A stretch of DNA of 64,000 nucleotides from JACRLV01 sp045863555. Its GTDB lineage: Bacteria; Planctomycetota; Phycisphaerae; UBA1845; Fen-1342. This document shows positions 29,801 to 35,735 of this stretch, piece after piece. Numbering within the stretch: the first letter of the stretch is position 1; the number at the start of each line of letters is the position of its first letter. The notes below the pieces were generated by a model. It was not told where the DNA came from, searched no databases, and worked only from the letters and a program-made list of their open reading frames with translations. Location: NCBI GenBank assembly GCA_045863555.1, contig BTUU01000001.1:62001-126000 (forward strand), in the 5' to 3' direction. The translations under genes and the position numbers were made by a program.

Positions 29801-31169
29801 CCAGTTGATGCAGGTAATCGCCCAGGTACTCGTAATGCGCCAGGTCCTCCGGCGCAAGCTCGATCGCCCTGCGATAATGCTCCAGCGCCTCCGCCTCGCA
29901 TTGCCGGCTGCGCAGAATCTCCGCCGCGCGGATCGCCCGCGTCGCATCCGTCGGCCGCTGCCCGAGGATGTTCCGCCACGCCGCGATCGCCTCCGCACGC
30001 CGCTCCGCCTCCGGCCGGGCCGCGTCGTCGAAGATCACGCTGCCCAGGCGCTCCCACACTTCCGCCTCGCCCGGCGACGCCTCGGCGATGATCCGATACT
30101 GCTCCGTCGCCTCCGTCTGCTTGCCCTGGTCCAGCAGCGTCTCCGCCAGCGCCTCCCGCGCATCCGCCCGCGACGGAGCACGCTCGATCACCTTGCGGTA
30201 GGTTTCTTCGGCCTTCTCATTCTGTTGCAGGGCCCGGAACGCATCCCCCAGCGCCACCTGCATCTCAACGTCGTCCGGATGCGTCTCGATCCATTTCGTG
30301 TAGAACCGGACGATCTCCTCGTTCTCGCCTTTTCGCCGATACGCCTCCTCGAGCATTTGCCGCGCTTCGTTCCGCAGCCAGCTCCCCGGCGCGAGGTTGT
30401 CCAGCAGATCCGAATAGAGGGCGGTCGCCTCTTCAAACTTCTGCTGCTGGATCTTCATCTCCGCGATCTGCTGCGCCGCCTTCAGCTTCAGGTAATCGTC
30501 CTCCCCGATCGTCCGAAGCCGCTCAAACTGCGCGATCGCATCATCCGTCTGTCCCTCATCCGCCAGCAGTTCCGCCAGTTCCTCGACCACCATCACGTCG
30601 TCCGGATAGCGCTCCACCAGCTCCAGCCACGTCTTCTTCGCCGCATCCATGTCACCCGCGGCCGTGTGAACCCGCCCGAGCGTCTTCAGCAGGTCCTGCA
30701 ACTCCTCGCGCGGCGGATTCAGCTCGATCGCCTTCCGCAGGTCGGCCGCCGCCGGCTCGAACTTTCGCATGTGCCAGTGCAGATACCCGCGGGCCGCGTG
30801 TGCCCGCGCGCTCGTCGCATCTCGCTCGATCGCCCGGCCAAAAGCGGCCAGTGCCTCAGCTTCGTGGCCCAGGCGCTCTTCGAGGAATCCGAGAATCAGC
30901 GGGTGTGCCGCATTCGTGGGCTCGTCCGCCTCCAGCTTCTTGAGCCGCGCCGTCCACGCCTCCGAACCCTCAACGTCGACATAGCTCTGATAGAGCCGCT
31001 CGAAGGCCGTGCCGCGTGTGGGGTTCGCGAGCAGCGCCTTTTCATATCGCTCGCGAAGCGCAAGCTCCTGCGGCGTCAGATCTTCGAAGCACCGGGACGC
31101 GGCGGGGACCGCGGGCGCGAGCGACAGAAAAAAAGCGACGACGAGCGCGGCGCGGGGGGGATAGCGCAT
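20874..31169 (-). CDS. Giant exported TPR protein heading the MoxR/Bat operon
   Basis: 3431 aa with a Sec signal peptide (about 1-23) but no lipobox and no clear membrane anchor. From about residue 45 on it is mostly tetratricopeptide-like helix pairs (AEALAAFGRAIERDATSARAHAA; AIAQFERL; EAWERLGS...), in several blocks of repeats to about residue 2600. Two Tyr/Gly-rich segments interrupt it, about residues 1024-1043 (YYSRYAYRYYGYGGYYGG) and 1188-1209 (GYYGGSFYAPYGMPRFNY). The last ~400 residues are beta-rich. It is the first gene of the operon, with a GAGGAG Shine-Dalgarno, and probably gives a periplasmic or surface scaffold for the VWA proteins. BatB/BatC/BatE-type TPR proteins are known partners of Bat systems but are far smaller. 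Function is inference from context. Confidence 0.85.
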   Translation of the reverse strand: MRYPPRAALVVAFFLSLAPAVPAASRCFEDLTPQELALRERYEKALLANPTRGTAFERLYQSYVDVEGSEAWTARLKKLEADEPTNAAHPLILGFLEERLGHEAEALAAFGRAIERDATSARAHAARGYLHWHMRKFEPAAADLRKAIELNPPREELQDLLKTLGRVHTAAGDMDAAKKTWLELVERYPDDVMVVEELAELLADEGQTDDAIAQFERLRTIGEDDYLKLKAAQQIAEMKIQQQKFEEATALYSDLLDNLAPGSWLRNEARQMLEEAYRRKGENEEIVRFYTKWIETHPDDVEMQVALGDAFRALQQNEKAEETYRKVIERAPSRADAREALAETLLDQGKQTEATEQYRIIAEASPGEAEVWERLGSVIFDDAARPEAERRAEAIAAWRNILGQRPTDATRAIRAAEILRSRQCEAEALEHYRRAIELAPEDLAHYEYLGDYLHQLGRKDEALAAWRMIVDGTRGTQENWKRLAETLASVGLRAEALGAVESGLKLVQRPEEGFSLVAIRARVLVDEEKLDEARAAIDDLAGRCETPAQQREVMARRIELYRRAGRLNEEIERLAAALKQGSDRPAASVALDYELLARMMQAASRAADAIKAVEQANALDGASPERLALAVELYRGAGNRLAAIETLRKLIAADPREESAHLEMIIELSRQQGQEADAIKAAERLIDLSPETDRGYLLASDLQWAAGQSEAALTTLRRGIRKAPKEITLQLALARRLMDLNRLQLALDQFWRAFQAADDDSKRLTVASEMARVYFATGQFDRLVDRLIEWRRDPEVEAVAALALSAAYKEANRPERAEQELERALSRRPNDTNTLEQLIEMAEQSGRTEQAIQYAERLVTQRPTDAKLLSRLGGLLFQAGRASEAVAKWRASMQVVGGDDPAGRALELAETLLRYGLGSEAQQTLIDASARFPDDWRVKFRLAMQLKQERQYPRAARLLDELLAMAEPVEDPRAKAGKGARKQPAPYAGLADPSLSSPLIEEWTNLQSVIQQTSSDFEAQSRSNYRYYSRYAYRYYGYGGYYGGRSSLNYMPDGFRAAQTAALVQRLHLSELEGKLSEALAALGRRAGLGVTADDLAAAAKLALTPAEQRDADTPSAPPVKVTSPGADEAARLEFLRALIAVDLHDLCWNAASALFAAAPNDKSVAALLAVYATAARADEGGRYAAMAMFRSGYYGGSFYAPYGMPRFNYSAGGFQRPRALDRATFDVEPILNAFATSDPQAALLLASRLASELIGLEQREEGLRWVRWVLGRDPNVEIRLSMVRLLLTAEQPDEAIALLPGLRREVRQEVQKSTTAGANPGWGSYSQRQMRRAQYGAQFNEMAEELFRQGEQSEALNLVWDWLDLTAVEGRTGLSAGSMYASSFSLDPSEVVKFPSVNPLFDEERLGGLRAWVDRAKTAGLESEFGLRLVNRLAASDSESRADAAMTLAIVEGFEERFDEAARRLQEAVAATDDDRLRLALAQVLVQLEKTEEALEPLSAIRLRVGPIFKDAQIGLLKIATKLNRQELGRKAAQQLLGMRLEDEERFALVPYMKKLELEQQATAFSMPGRQRGRGMWQPPRGGSSRFRNMGAMAGRQMETLTRLAGDAANRDAVVALARRILADKTRELDLNAQDQELRGAIRAIKQVGALDDEIKRLEGDLKANPKSTDALLHLYLIHTYENQRETAQGYIDRAFDLLPGNMRLRYQHALMLAGTGSAAEAVRQLERVLREAPWVIDEGSSLANAFREASRLGDLVDLVIRIEPTAQVSLERRDRSLDWLGQIAGTIQEDQPELAQRLWRRQRELSTSAAMSTQLTLGLIDEFVKRRKIDEVVAELPRLLPDAATRGATDAKTRRDRLQTLSVELFRPQTDGGNVIYFDRPKEYMARGQRIVALLKEAGKLDAFITFIEAGEADGDWKDFVGRGLRAFVGLAGEPRDTAPAEALAAFLIERKDASEAEAQSWRVPFQQGFVEALAGEKELLPIAAKLATDLLPRLDERRTQLRDRLALLDVQGRALHAAGEKEKARELFEKLARLDDPQYARYRGMQGNSWYHWQQFQAKQPFFEKMLDDGVTDLPIEALFRTMSKFGENESWMVQQAEQLLTKWLAKPTVREALAGEIGRMEKKHAEKPDDMSVVNHLSALYRAAGQPEKVEALVTQMSSGESVSGQKAVMIADQLYRAGKRDEARAMILKQLADGFTEPQMLQNHTGWFNNPAAAERLVGVLEKLPREARFIRSGDWWIDNLSNSFSWMYVDRTAAEELAMRALGVRIRIVADEFSRATQNQHGDTRSRLGGLVISLIGLGRDAEAYERLTRALFASRDEGLPELTLGALFSESGQTRGGRGVRLARLLASLAIRLGKVDDLRAKIDARRKSDPVWEDTALRLTAALELEQGNREAAAEIIREIAKRPPPPAFEGADLSLAALAGDVSDRPEMQPLCIELLEKVVEQLRGRSDGDWQSMQYGFQLARLYMEAGQVEKARQAFDDLREYIPDYMRVQGQDFHRSMGGSIAAVWLAGGYVEEAAKALRKVLTAPIGGMNYYIPTFESAVRRPPEAALGELSGLIERLDRESKLDAMIAEAKQEWEAVREKPAGRRDCEPLIFVAACQLRRGDVAGAEETLKALEPADYPPSLPLLVECAAAGGAAEKCVPLLGRLFERWPYLFAKVGWQLAHLHLKAGAPLAVGADFDAYLATLPPPKAEESNPFGTVVYRTSSGGGGGNDPTLPPPPEKQAELLREGLQRIVTTFLEEQRVDEPTTRLAETLVRRLGDKSAATYWLRGLSKQDPAKTYEAAVELLGLRDGTDVDPKAVRLGLNELFAPVQSPAERAAKRKADPLVHPYPETFAAQIFAAVEEAGKLAEFTQLLEAAIARGQAGGASGREIGRKEMATRLQLGALAAQDEAAFKERLPKFLKAEDVYARRASDRQEADPIDPALQFVAAAAWKNTGLRPQAIEVLRYAEAESKRQRAAQKGSGNRYYAGTNAGGSQAARLVEALLATGDKAGACAALREAWKESIESIEDASPYTGGWRGLAIRPDSLPQLARRYNAASELLAVVRELRPGLAGRPTTDRACETAERALRGMCGETVEPGIVLAAQALDENRLALVWQVNRLTLPVPPEALVPPELAKIEAPVCYNLTVDFASGEDVVTATGRNVRLESSPDGISWEAIRTIAATGDAPRPDGFAVTEITAPTGELRWYRAVLLDGEKVAATSSSIAAVAAPNALEGAEALWTPTRWSAGTMDRIRVGLPHRSGAELLRATSEKSLRLESKTSIPVRSDRKYVLSGWAARSVVAGAPDGEKTSGPGENDDPNTPAAADEAVAERVWVNANVIFSGSKGDELGQQRLALGTRTVAFSQVVMLPPDDRLETEQQRWIDRVMGRWQSGSLPRRAATVRLTLEAGRNAAFGELYLSATGAAARTVEVTAGDAK

Positions 31170-31266
31170 GGCGGCTCCTCATTGGAGGGAGTGCGGAGGT
31201 TTTTCGCCCAAAACTCATCGCCCCGTCTCGCCGCCGGCCCGGCCGGCCGGCGGACGAGGCCGGGCC

Positions 31267-31295
31267 ATTATATCGAGCGCTTCAAACGCAAACAG
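31267..31295 (-). promoter_or_regulatory. Probable promoter of the TPR-MoxR-Bat operon
   Basis: On the minus strand a perfect TATAAT (31267-31272) lies about 98 bp upstream of the giant TPR start. The best -35 at 17-bp spacing (CTGTTT) is weak, so an activator or alternative spacing is possible. Predicted start is near 31260, giving a ~90-nt leader. Confidence 0.5.
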
Positions 31296-31360
31296 ATGTC
31301 TTCTTTCATACGTCAGGAATTCCCCCCGGGTTGCACAAAATTTCCGCGCGGATCCATTCG

Positions 31361-31410
31361 CGCTTATCTGTGCCCACCTGTGCGCATCTGTGGATCATTC
31401 TCTCTTGTCC
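31361..31410 (+). repeat. Dispersed TCTGCG-type intergenic element, copy A
   Basis: It contains CTTATCTGTGCCCACCTGTG followed by GCATCTGTGGATCATTC. The same order of TCTG(C/T)G words ending in GGATCATT is seen at 34118-34148 and, inverted, at 57880-57920. Confidence 0.6.
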
Positions 31411-31420
31411 GGCAAACAGC

Positions 31421-31482
31421 CGGGTCGACATGCCGGGCGCCAGGGTCGACATGCCGGTCGCCGGGTGCCGGGTCGACATGCC
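31421..31482. repeat. Three short direct repeats GGGTCGACATGCC
   Basis: Identical 13-mers at 31422-31434, 31443-31455 and 31470-31482, separated by short GC-rich spacers. No function is assigned; it looks like local slippage or a regulator-sized repeat. Confidence 0.7.
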
Positions 31483-31631
31483 TCGCGCACGCCCGAATCC
31501 CCCAGCACCAAAGGTGCGCACTAGCTCCAGCCCAGGGCAACGCCCTGGGAAACCGAGCCGCCGCCACGAAAAGCCCTGAAAGGGCGCCCCAACCACCCGA
31601 TCCCGAAACCCGAACGAACCGGCCCGAGGGA

Positions 31632-32153
31632 TCACTCCGCCAGCGGCGCGCCCACCATCGCCCGCTTCTCCCGCACAAATTTCATGTGGTGATTCACATG
31701 ATGCACGTACAACCGCACGAACCCCGCCAGCGACACCTCGCCCGCTTCCGGATGCACCGCCACACGCGAAAAATCCGCCTCGCCCGCCCGCCGCAGGATC
31801 CCCGCCACCATCCGCCGGTTCAACCGGAACAACTCCACCACCTCGCCCAGGTCAATCTCGTGATACCCCAGCCGCTGCGCAAACCGTGTCTCGTCATACA
31901 CATCCAGCACGGGCCGCTCCTCCGCCAGCGTCCGTTTCATCCGGTACGCCGCGGTCAAATCGGAGTCGAGCATGTGCACGACGATCTCCTGCACGCTCCA
32001 CGTCCCCGCCACCGGCCGCGCAACGAGCTGCTCCCGCGTCATCCCCGCAATCGCCCGCGCCGGCGTCTCCCCCTGCGCCGCATACCGTTCAACGGCCTCG
32101 CGATGGGTCAGGTTTCGCAATTCCGCGGGCAGCGTGTCATAGAAACTGGGCAT
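31632..32153 (-). CDS. DinB-family putative metal-dependent enzyme
   Basis: 173-aa DinB-superfamily four-helix bundle. The putative metal ligands are the His of VVHMLDSD (about residue 61) and two in the HHVNHHMKFVREKR segment near the C-terminus. SVQEIVVHMLDSDLTAAYRMKR is the typical second helix. Members include bacillithiol/mycothiol-dependent S-transferases and many uncharacterised stress proteins. The start at 32153 has GGGAG 6 bp upstream; a longer open frame to 32381 passes through the intergenic hairpin repeats and is not coding-like. It stands alone in a repeat-rich region. Confidence 0.82.
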   Translation of the reverse strand: MPSFYDTLPAELRNLTHREAVERYAAQGETPARAIAGMTREQLVARPVAGTWSVQEIVVHMLDSDLTAAYRMKRTLAEERPVLDVYDETRFAQRLGYHEIDLGEVVELFRLNRRMVAGILRRAGEADFSRVAVHPEAGEVSLAGFVRLYVHHVNHHMKFVREKRAMVGAPLAE

Positions 32154-32320
32154 GGAGACTCCCTCATGGATGCGTTCGCCGACTCGCTTACGCATCTCGT
32201 CCCCGCCCGGTTCGCACCATACCCAGCGAACCAACCCGGCCAGCTCAAGCGAGCGTCCGGCCCCCCCGAGCAAACACCGGTCGGCCAGAGCGATCACCCG
32301 GTCGGCTCGAGCGATCACTC

Positions 32321-32407
32321 GGTCGGCTTCAGCCGACCAGTTCATGCCACCAGCTTCAGCTGGTCGGTCGATGCTCCTCAATACCTCATCGAGCCGGCTT
32401 CAGCCGG
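32321..32407. repeat. Three hairpins with different stems and a common TTCA loop
   Basis: GGTCGGC-TTCA-GCCGACC (32321-32338), ACCAGC-TTCA-GCTGGT (32349-32364) and CCGGC-TTCA-GCCGG (32394-32407). The stems differ but each is self-complementary, while the loop is constant. Confidence 0.75.
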
Positions 32408-32423
32408 ACTTCCGCCCCAGTTC

Positions 32424-32457
32424 ATTCATCTGCGTCCATCGGTGTAAACTGTGGTTG
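32424..32457 (+). repeat. Dispersed TCTGCG-type intergenic element, copy B (divergent)
   Basis: TTCATCTGCGTCCATCGGTG then TAAACTGTGGTTG. It matches the first half of copy D well and the rest poorly. Confidence 0.45.
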
Positions 32458-32484
32458 ACCTTCTCTCCGCCGACCCGCCCGTTT

Positions 32485-32513
32485 TTGACACCCCCCCACC
32501 TGCCACACACAAT
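32485..32513 (+). promoter_or_regulatory. Sigma70 promoter of the zinc-ribbon gene, predicting a leaderless mRNA
   Basis: Perfect TTGACA (32485-32490), a 17-bp spacer, then CACAAT (32508-32513). The normal start point 7-8 bp later falls on or next to the A of the ATG at 32521. No Shine-Dalgarno is present. Confidence 0.55.
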
Positions 32514-32520
32514 TCCATCG

Positions 32521-34074
32521 ATGCCGAATCCAAGACTTCTCGCTTGGCGCTTCTCCCTCCTCGCTGTCGCTTCTACACTCGCCCAATCTCAACCAACCGA
32601 CTCCCTCCCTCTCCTCGACCCGGTCTGCCGCATCGTCCCACCCGTCAAGGGCCCGATCGAGTGCGCGGCATTCTCACCCGACCGACAAACCGTGTACGCG
32701 TTAGTTCAGGCCCAGGCGGTCAACGTCACCGAAATCGTCGCCTCATTTTGGATCGAAATCCTCGGCGTCCTCGGCCTCATCCTGCTCGTTCTCACTGCCA
32801 TCGCCCTCTGGCGCATCCGCCGCCGACCGCGAACGCCCGGCGAACCCCACTGCCGCCGCTGCAACTACTGCCTGAAGGGTTGCCCCAGCGACCGCTGTCC
32901 CGAGTGCGGCCATTCAACCCGCCGCCCTGTCGTCGGTCGGCCAGTCGTTCGCAGGCTGCTACCCTGTCTGGTCGCACTCACCGCCTATGGCCTCATCGCC
33001 GGCACCGCTGTCGTCATCGGATACCCCGTCGGAGTCTGGGCGGCCGAGCGCATGCCGATCTGGTCAACCGGCCTCGCCGGTGCGGCTACATCCGTCGGGA
33101 TCAACCTGTCCGGCTGGAAGCGCCCGGTCGACCAAATCCTCGCGTTCGATGCAACGACGGGCAGCCTCTTGCGGACCGTGCACACGAGCGGCGCAGTCCC
33201 GTCTGTCGACGGCATCGCGCAGATTGTCTCGCCCGACGGCCGCCTGCTATTCACGGTGCTCGACGCGACCCAGGAACTGGTCGCCCTCGATACGCACTCC
33301 GGGGTCGTTCGGGCGAGGGCGCGTGCGGGGAATCGTGAACCCTTCACGGCTTCACGCTGGCAGGGCGTCCTTGGGTTCCTGCCCGACGGATCCATGATCG
33401 CGCGCGTTGTCGATCAACTCGAAGGAACGAGAATCATCCATTGGAGCTACACGACCAAACCCGTCGATCTTTACGTGGACAAAGACATGGGCTGGTCTGT
33501 TATTCTGCTTCCCGGTCCAGCGATCCGAATTTTGGACGCGAAGTCTGTATCGACCAAAAAGAGCGAGTTGTGGTTAGGCATCTCCTCCAGTCATGTGCCC
33601 CTCGATTCCACTCGTATCTCATTGATCGAATTCCCTGCCGGCGCCGGCCACCCAGCCAGACGCACCGAACTCCCCTTACTCAAGGGGGTACTCGTCGGCC
33701 GGTCAGTCGATTGCCGCAAACTCTATCTCAACGACGAAGGCAATTTGCGAGTGTGCCGCATTGACGCCCAATGTAGCCCGGTCTCGAGCGAAGTGATATC
33801 GACCGATGTGGAGTTCTGGTCCTGGCCGTTGTCAGAACGCTTGCTCGCCGTCGATTCGGCTTATTACCTGATCAACGGCCCCGTGCTTGACATGGAATCG
33901 GAAAACATCGTAGCGCAACTGCGAGTCTCGGGTGCCGGTGTCGTCCAGACCACTCCCGAACCGGATCAAGTTCCTCTCGCGCCGAAGATCCACCGCTTCG
34001 GCGTAATCTCCAACGACCCCACGCTCGGCGACAGCATCCTCATTTTCGACGTTCCGCTACCACCGGCCGACTGA
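32521..34074 (+). CDS. Membrane protein with zinc ribbon and beta-propeller-like region
   Basis: 517 aa. A signal peptide or first helix (about 1-24) is followed by a short exported segment. Then a membrane helix (IEILGVLGLILLVLTAIALW, about 80-99) leads to a zinc ribbon CRRCNYCLKGCPSDRCPECGH (about 112-132), of a type common in planctomycete membrane proteins. A second helix pair follows (LPCLVALTAYGLIAGTAVVIGYPVGVW). The C-terminal ~330 residues contain repeated strands such as ILAFDATTGSLLRTV and ALDTHSGVVRARAR, suggesting a WD40/PQQ-like propeller outside the membrane. A short propeller-like strand (CAAFSPDRQTVYAL) also precedes the first helix. The start at 32521 is supported by an exactly placed promoter. 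I do not recognise a named family. Confidence 0.72.
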   Translation: MPNPRLLAWRFSLLAVASTLAQSQPTDSLPLLDPVCRIVPPVKGPIECAAFSPDRQTVYALVQAQAVNVTEIVASFWIEILGVLGLILLVLTAIALWRIRRRPRTPGEPHCRRCNYCLKGCPSDRCPECGHSTRRPVVGRPVVRRLLPCLVALTAYGLIAGTAVVIGYPVGVWAAERMPIWSTGLAGAATSVGINLSGWKRPVDQILAFDATTGSLLRTVHTSGAVPSVDGIAQIVSPDGRLLFTVLDATQELVALDTHSGVVRARARAGNREPFTASRWQGVLGFLPDGSMIARVVDQLEGTRIIHWSYTTKPVDLYVDKDMGWSVILLPGPAIRILDAKSVSTKKSELWLGISSSHVPLDSTRISLIEFPAGAGHPARRTELPLLKGVLVGRSVDCRKLYLNDEGNLRVCRIDAQCSPVSSEVISTDVEFWSWPLSERLLAVDSAYYLINGPVLDMESENIVAQLRVSGAGVVQTTPEPDQVPLAPKIHRFGVISNDPTLGDSILIFDVPLPPAD

Positions 34075-34117
34075 TCCTCACTCCCCGATCACCAAGCATC
34101 CCGGGTCTCCCCCTCTG

Positions 34118-34148
34118 AATCTGCGTCAATCTGCGGATCATTCGTCTT
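34118..34148 (+). repeat. Dispersed TCTGCG-type intergenic element, copy C
   Basis: AATCTGCGTCAATCTGCGGA followed by TCATTCGTC. It matches the inverse complement of 57880-57920 almost word for word over the core. Confidence 0.65.
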
Positions 34149-34443
34149 TCTCACACCAGGGCCGCCAGAACCCGCCAATTCGCGTAAGCCACCACGTCCC
34201 CAGCCCGCGCGGCGCAATAATCCACGCGGGAGAAATGCGATGAATCGGACGGACAGGTCGCCTTTCGCGCACAATGATCACCTTGATAGCACCGTTGCTA
34301 TGAAGGCGCTCAATTCACACCCCGCGCCATTTCACGCACCCAGTCTAGCATGCATAGAACAGATAGATTATCAGAAGATGATCAAAATCGGTGTACACAC
34401 GCGAATGAACGCCTTGATCACCTTGACGCCCATTCACCCGCCG

Positions 34444-34472
34444 TTGACGCCTTCCCGCCGACCTCCGACAAT
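34444..34472 (+). promoter_or_regulatory. Sigma70-type promoter of the CoA-transferase subunit A gene
   Basis: TTGACG, a 17-bp spacer, then GACAAT. Five of six -35 bases and four of six -10 bases match. Start predicted near 34479, 25 nt before the ATG. Confidence 0.5.
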
Positions 34473-34503
34473 CCTCAAGCCTGACGCAACCGGAGCACCC
34501 GAA

Positions 34504-35214
34504 ATGAAAAAAGTCGTCACCGACGCACGCGAAGCCATCCTCAAGGCCGGCCTCAAGGACGGCATGACCCTCCTCGCCGGCGGCTTCGGCCTCTGCGGCA
34601 TCCCCGAGCATTCGATCGCCGCCATCCGCGAACTCGGCATCAAAGACCTCACCGTCGTCTCAAATAACTGCGGAATCGACGACTTCGGCCTGGGAATTCT
34701 GCTCAAGAACCGCCAGATCCGGAAGATGATGTCCAGCTACGTCGGCGAGAACGCCGAGTTCGAACGACAGTTCCTCTCCAAGGAACTCGAAGTCGAGCTC
34801 ATCCCCCAGGGCACGCTGGCCGAGCGCCTCCGCGCCGGCGGCGCGGGCATCCCCGCCTTCTTCACGCCCACCGGCGTCGGAACCGTCGTCGCCGAAGGCA
34901 AGGAGACCCGCGAATTCGACGGCCGCCTCTACGTCATGGAACGCTGGATCCGCGGCGACGTCGCCATCGTTAAGGCCTGGAAGGGCGACCACGCGGGCAA
35001 CCTCATCTACCGCCGCACCGCCCGCAACTTCAACCCCATGATGGCCACGGCCGGAAAAGTGACGATCGCCGAAGTCGAACACCTCGTCCCCGTCGGCGCC
35101 CTCGACCCCGACGCAATTCACACGCCGGGTGTATTCGTGCAGCACATCTTCCAGGGCACAAACTTCCAGAAGCGCATCGAGCAGCGAACCATCCGCCAGC
35201 GTGCCGCCATGTAG
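34504..35214 (+). CDS. 3-oxoacid CoA-transferase subunit A
   Basis: 236-aa alpha subunit of a class I (SCOT/AtoD-type) CoA-transferase, which moves CoA between succinyl- or acetyl-CoA and acetoacetate. Seen: the glycine-rich LLAGGFGLCGIPEHSIAAI near the N-terminus, LTVVSNNCGIDDFGLGIL, the SYVGEN motif of subunit A, the ELIPQGTLAERLRAGGAGIPAFFTPTGVGT block, and GNLIYRRTARNFNPMMA. The Shine-Dalgarno GGAG fixes the ATG at 34504. Subunit B, which carries the catalytic Glu and normally follows directly, is absent; the next gene is an unrelated SseB-like protein. So this gene alone should not give activity. Confidence 0.88.
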   Translation: MKKVVTDAREAILKAGLKDGMTLLAGGFGLCGIPEHSIAAIRELGIKDLTVVSNNCGIDDFGLGILLKNRQIRKMMSSYVGENAEFERQFLSKELEVELIPQGTLAERLRAGGAGIPAFFTPTGVGTVVAEGKETREFDGRLYVMERWIRGDVAIVKAWKGDHAGNLIYRRTARNFNPMMATAGKVTIAEVEHLVPVGALDPDAIHTPGVFVQHIFQGTNFQKRIEQRTIRQRAAM

Positions 35215-35248
35215 AACTGGAATCACGCTGTTACTTGCTGGTAACCCA

Positions 35249-35725
35249 ATGGCATGGTGGAAATGGCCAAAAAGGAAGCCTGCCGCGGGATCGCACCAGG
35301 AATCGGTGGACGCGCCGCTTTCAGCGGCGATTGCCGCGATGTCCGACAATGCGGCTGAGTGGAACAGATTCATCGAGATATTTCGTACCGCCAGGCTCGG
35401 AATCAATGTTCCTAACCGCCCAGAGTTCGGAGTGGGCGAGATGGCATCAACGGCAGAGAATCCGCTGCGTGTAAGCGCCTCGGACCACGCTGGTGCCCGA
35501 ATGGTGCTCGTCTTCGCAGACCCGGACGTCTTTCACCGGAACTTCGGCAAGCGATTCAATGGGGTGGTCACGGGAGAAAAAGTGTTGGAGATCGTCGCCT
35601 ACAATGACGATTGCCACGGCATCTTGATAAACAGCGCACTTGCGGAGATTTCCGCTGTCATTAACAGGGAAACGGTATTCGCATTACTGGGACGACCGGA
35701 CTCGAAGCAATCCGAGAAACAGTGA
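35249..35725 (+). CDS. SseB N-terminal-domain-like protein
   Basis: 158 aa. The C-terminal two thirds resemble the SseB N-terminal domain: RMVLVFADPDVFHRNFGK, then a strand-turn with GILINSALAEISAVINRETVFALL. SseB was named for enhanced serine sensitivity and has no defined biochemical role. The ATG at 35249 opens MAWWKWPKRKP; the Shine-Dalgarno is weak and codon use is less GC-biased than its neighbours, a possible sign of acquisition. It begins 34 bp after the CoA-transferase gene and stops 10 bp before a convergent gene. Confidence 0.65.
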   Translation: MAWWKWPKRKPAAGSHQESVDAPLSAAIAAMSDNAAEWNRFIEIFRTARLGINVPNRPEFGVGEMASTAENPLRVSASDHAGARMVLVFADPDVFHRNFGKRFNGVVTGEKVLEIVAYNDDCHGILINSALAEISAVINRETVFALLGRPDSKQSEKQ

Positions 35726-35735
35726 GTGGATCCAT

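Larger units (their letters stand above)
31170..31631. other. Repeat-rich intergenic region between the Bat operon and the DinB gene
   Basis: 462 bp without a credible gene. It holds the operon promoter (31267-31295), a copy of the TCTGCG dispersed element (31361-31410), three copies of GGGTCGACATGCC (31421-31482), and two small hairpins: CCCAGGGC-AAC-GCCCTGGG (31531-31549) and GCCCT-GAA-AGGGC (31573-31585). The last pair translates in one frame to PRALPWAG, a peptide I recall as a frequent spurious translation of intergenic repeats in Planctomycetota and Verrucomicrobiota; that recollection is unchecked. Confidence 0.7.
32154..32520. other. Intergenic region with TTCA-loop hairpins and a leaderless promoter
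   Basis: 367 bp between divergent genes. It contains a ~20-bp tandem duplication (GAGCGATCACYCGGTCGGC at about 32288-32327), three hairpins with a TTCA loop (32321-32407), a copy of the dispersed TCTGCG element (32424-32457), and the promoter of the zinc-ribbon gene (32485-32513). Confidence 0.7.
34075..34503. other. Intergenic region upstream of the CoA-transferase gene
   Basis: 429 bp. It holds copy C of the dispersed element (34118-34148) and a relatively AT-rich tract (about 34262-34420). The tract carries two TTGATCACCTTGA-like words (about 34271 and 34415) and small dyads (TAGCACCGTTGCTA near 34285, GATAGATTATC near 34363). The promoter of the next gene is at 34444-34472. No gene is supported. 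Confidence 0.6.

Noticed and set aside
29805..32447. 880-codon plus-strand open frame crossing the start of the TPR gene and the DinB gene
   Set aside because: Antisense to two supported genes and through repeats; Arg/Leu/Pro-rich composition only.
34240..34503. N-terminal extension of the CoA-transferase subunit
   Set aside because: The family starts at the ATG at 34504, which has a Shine-Dalgarno and a promoter just upstream; the extension contains intergenic sequence.
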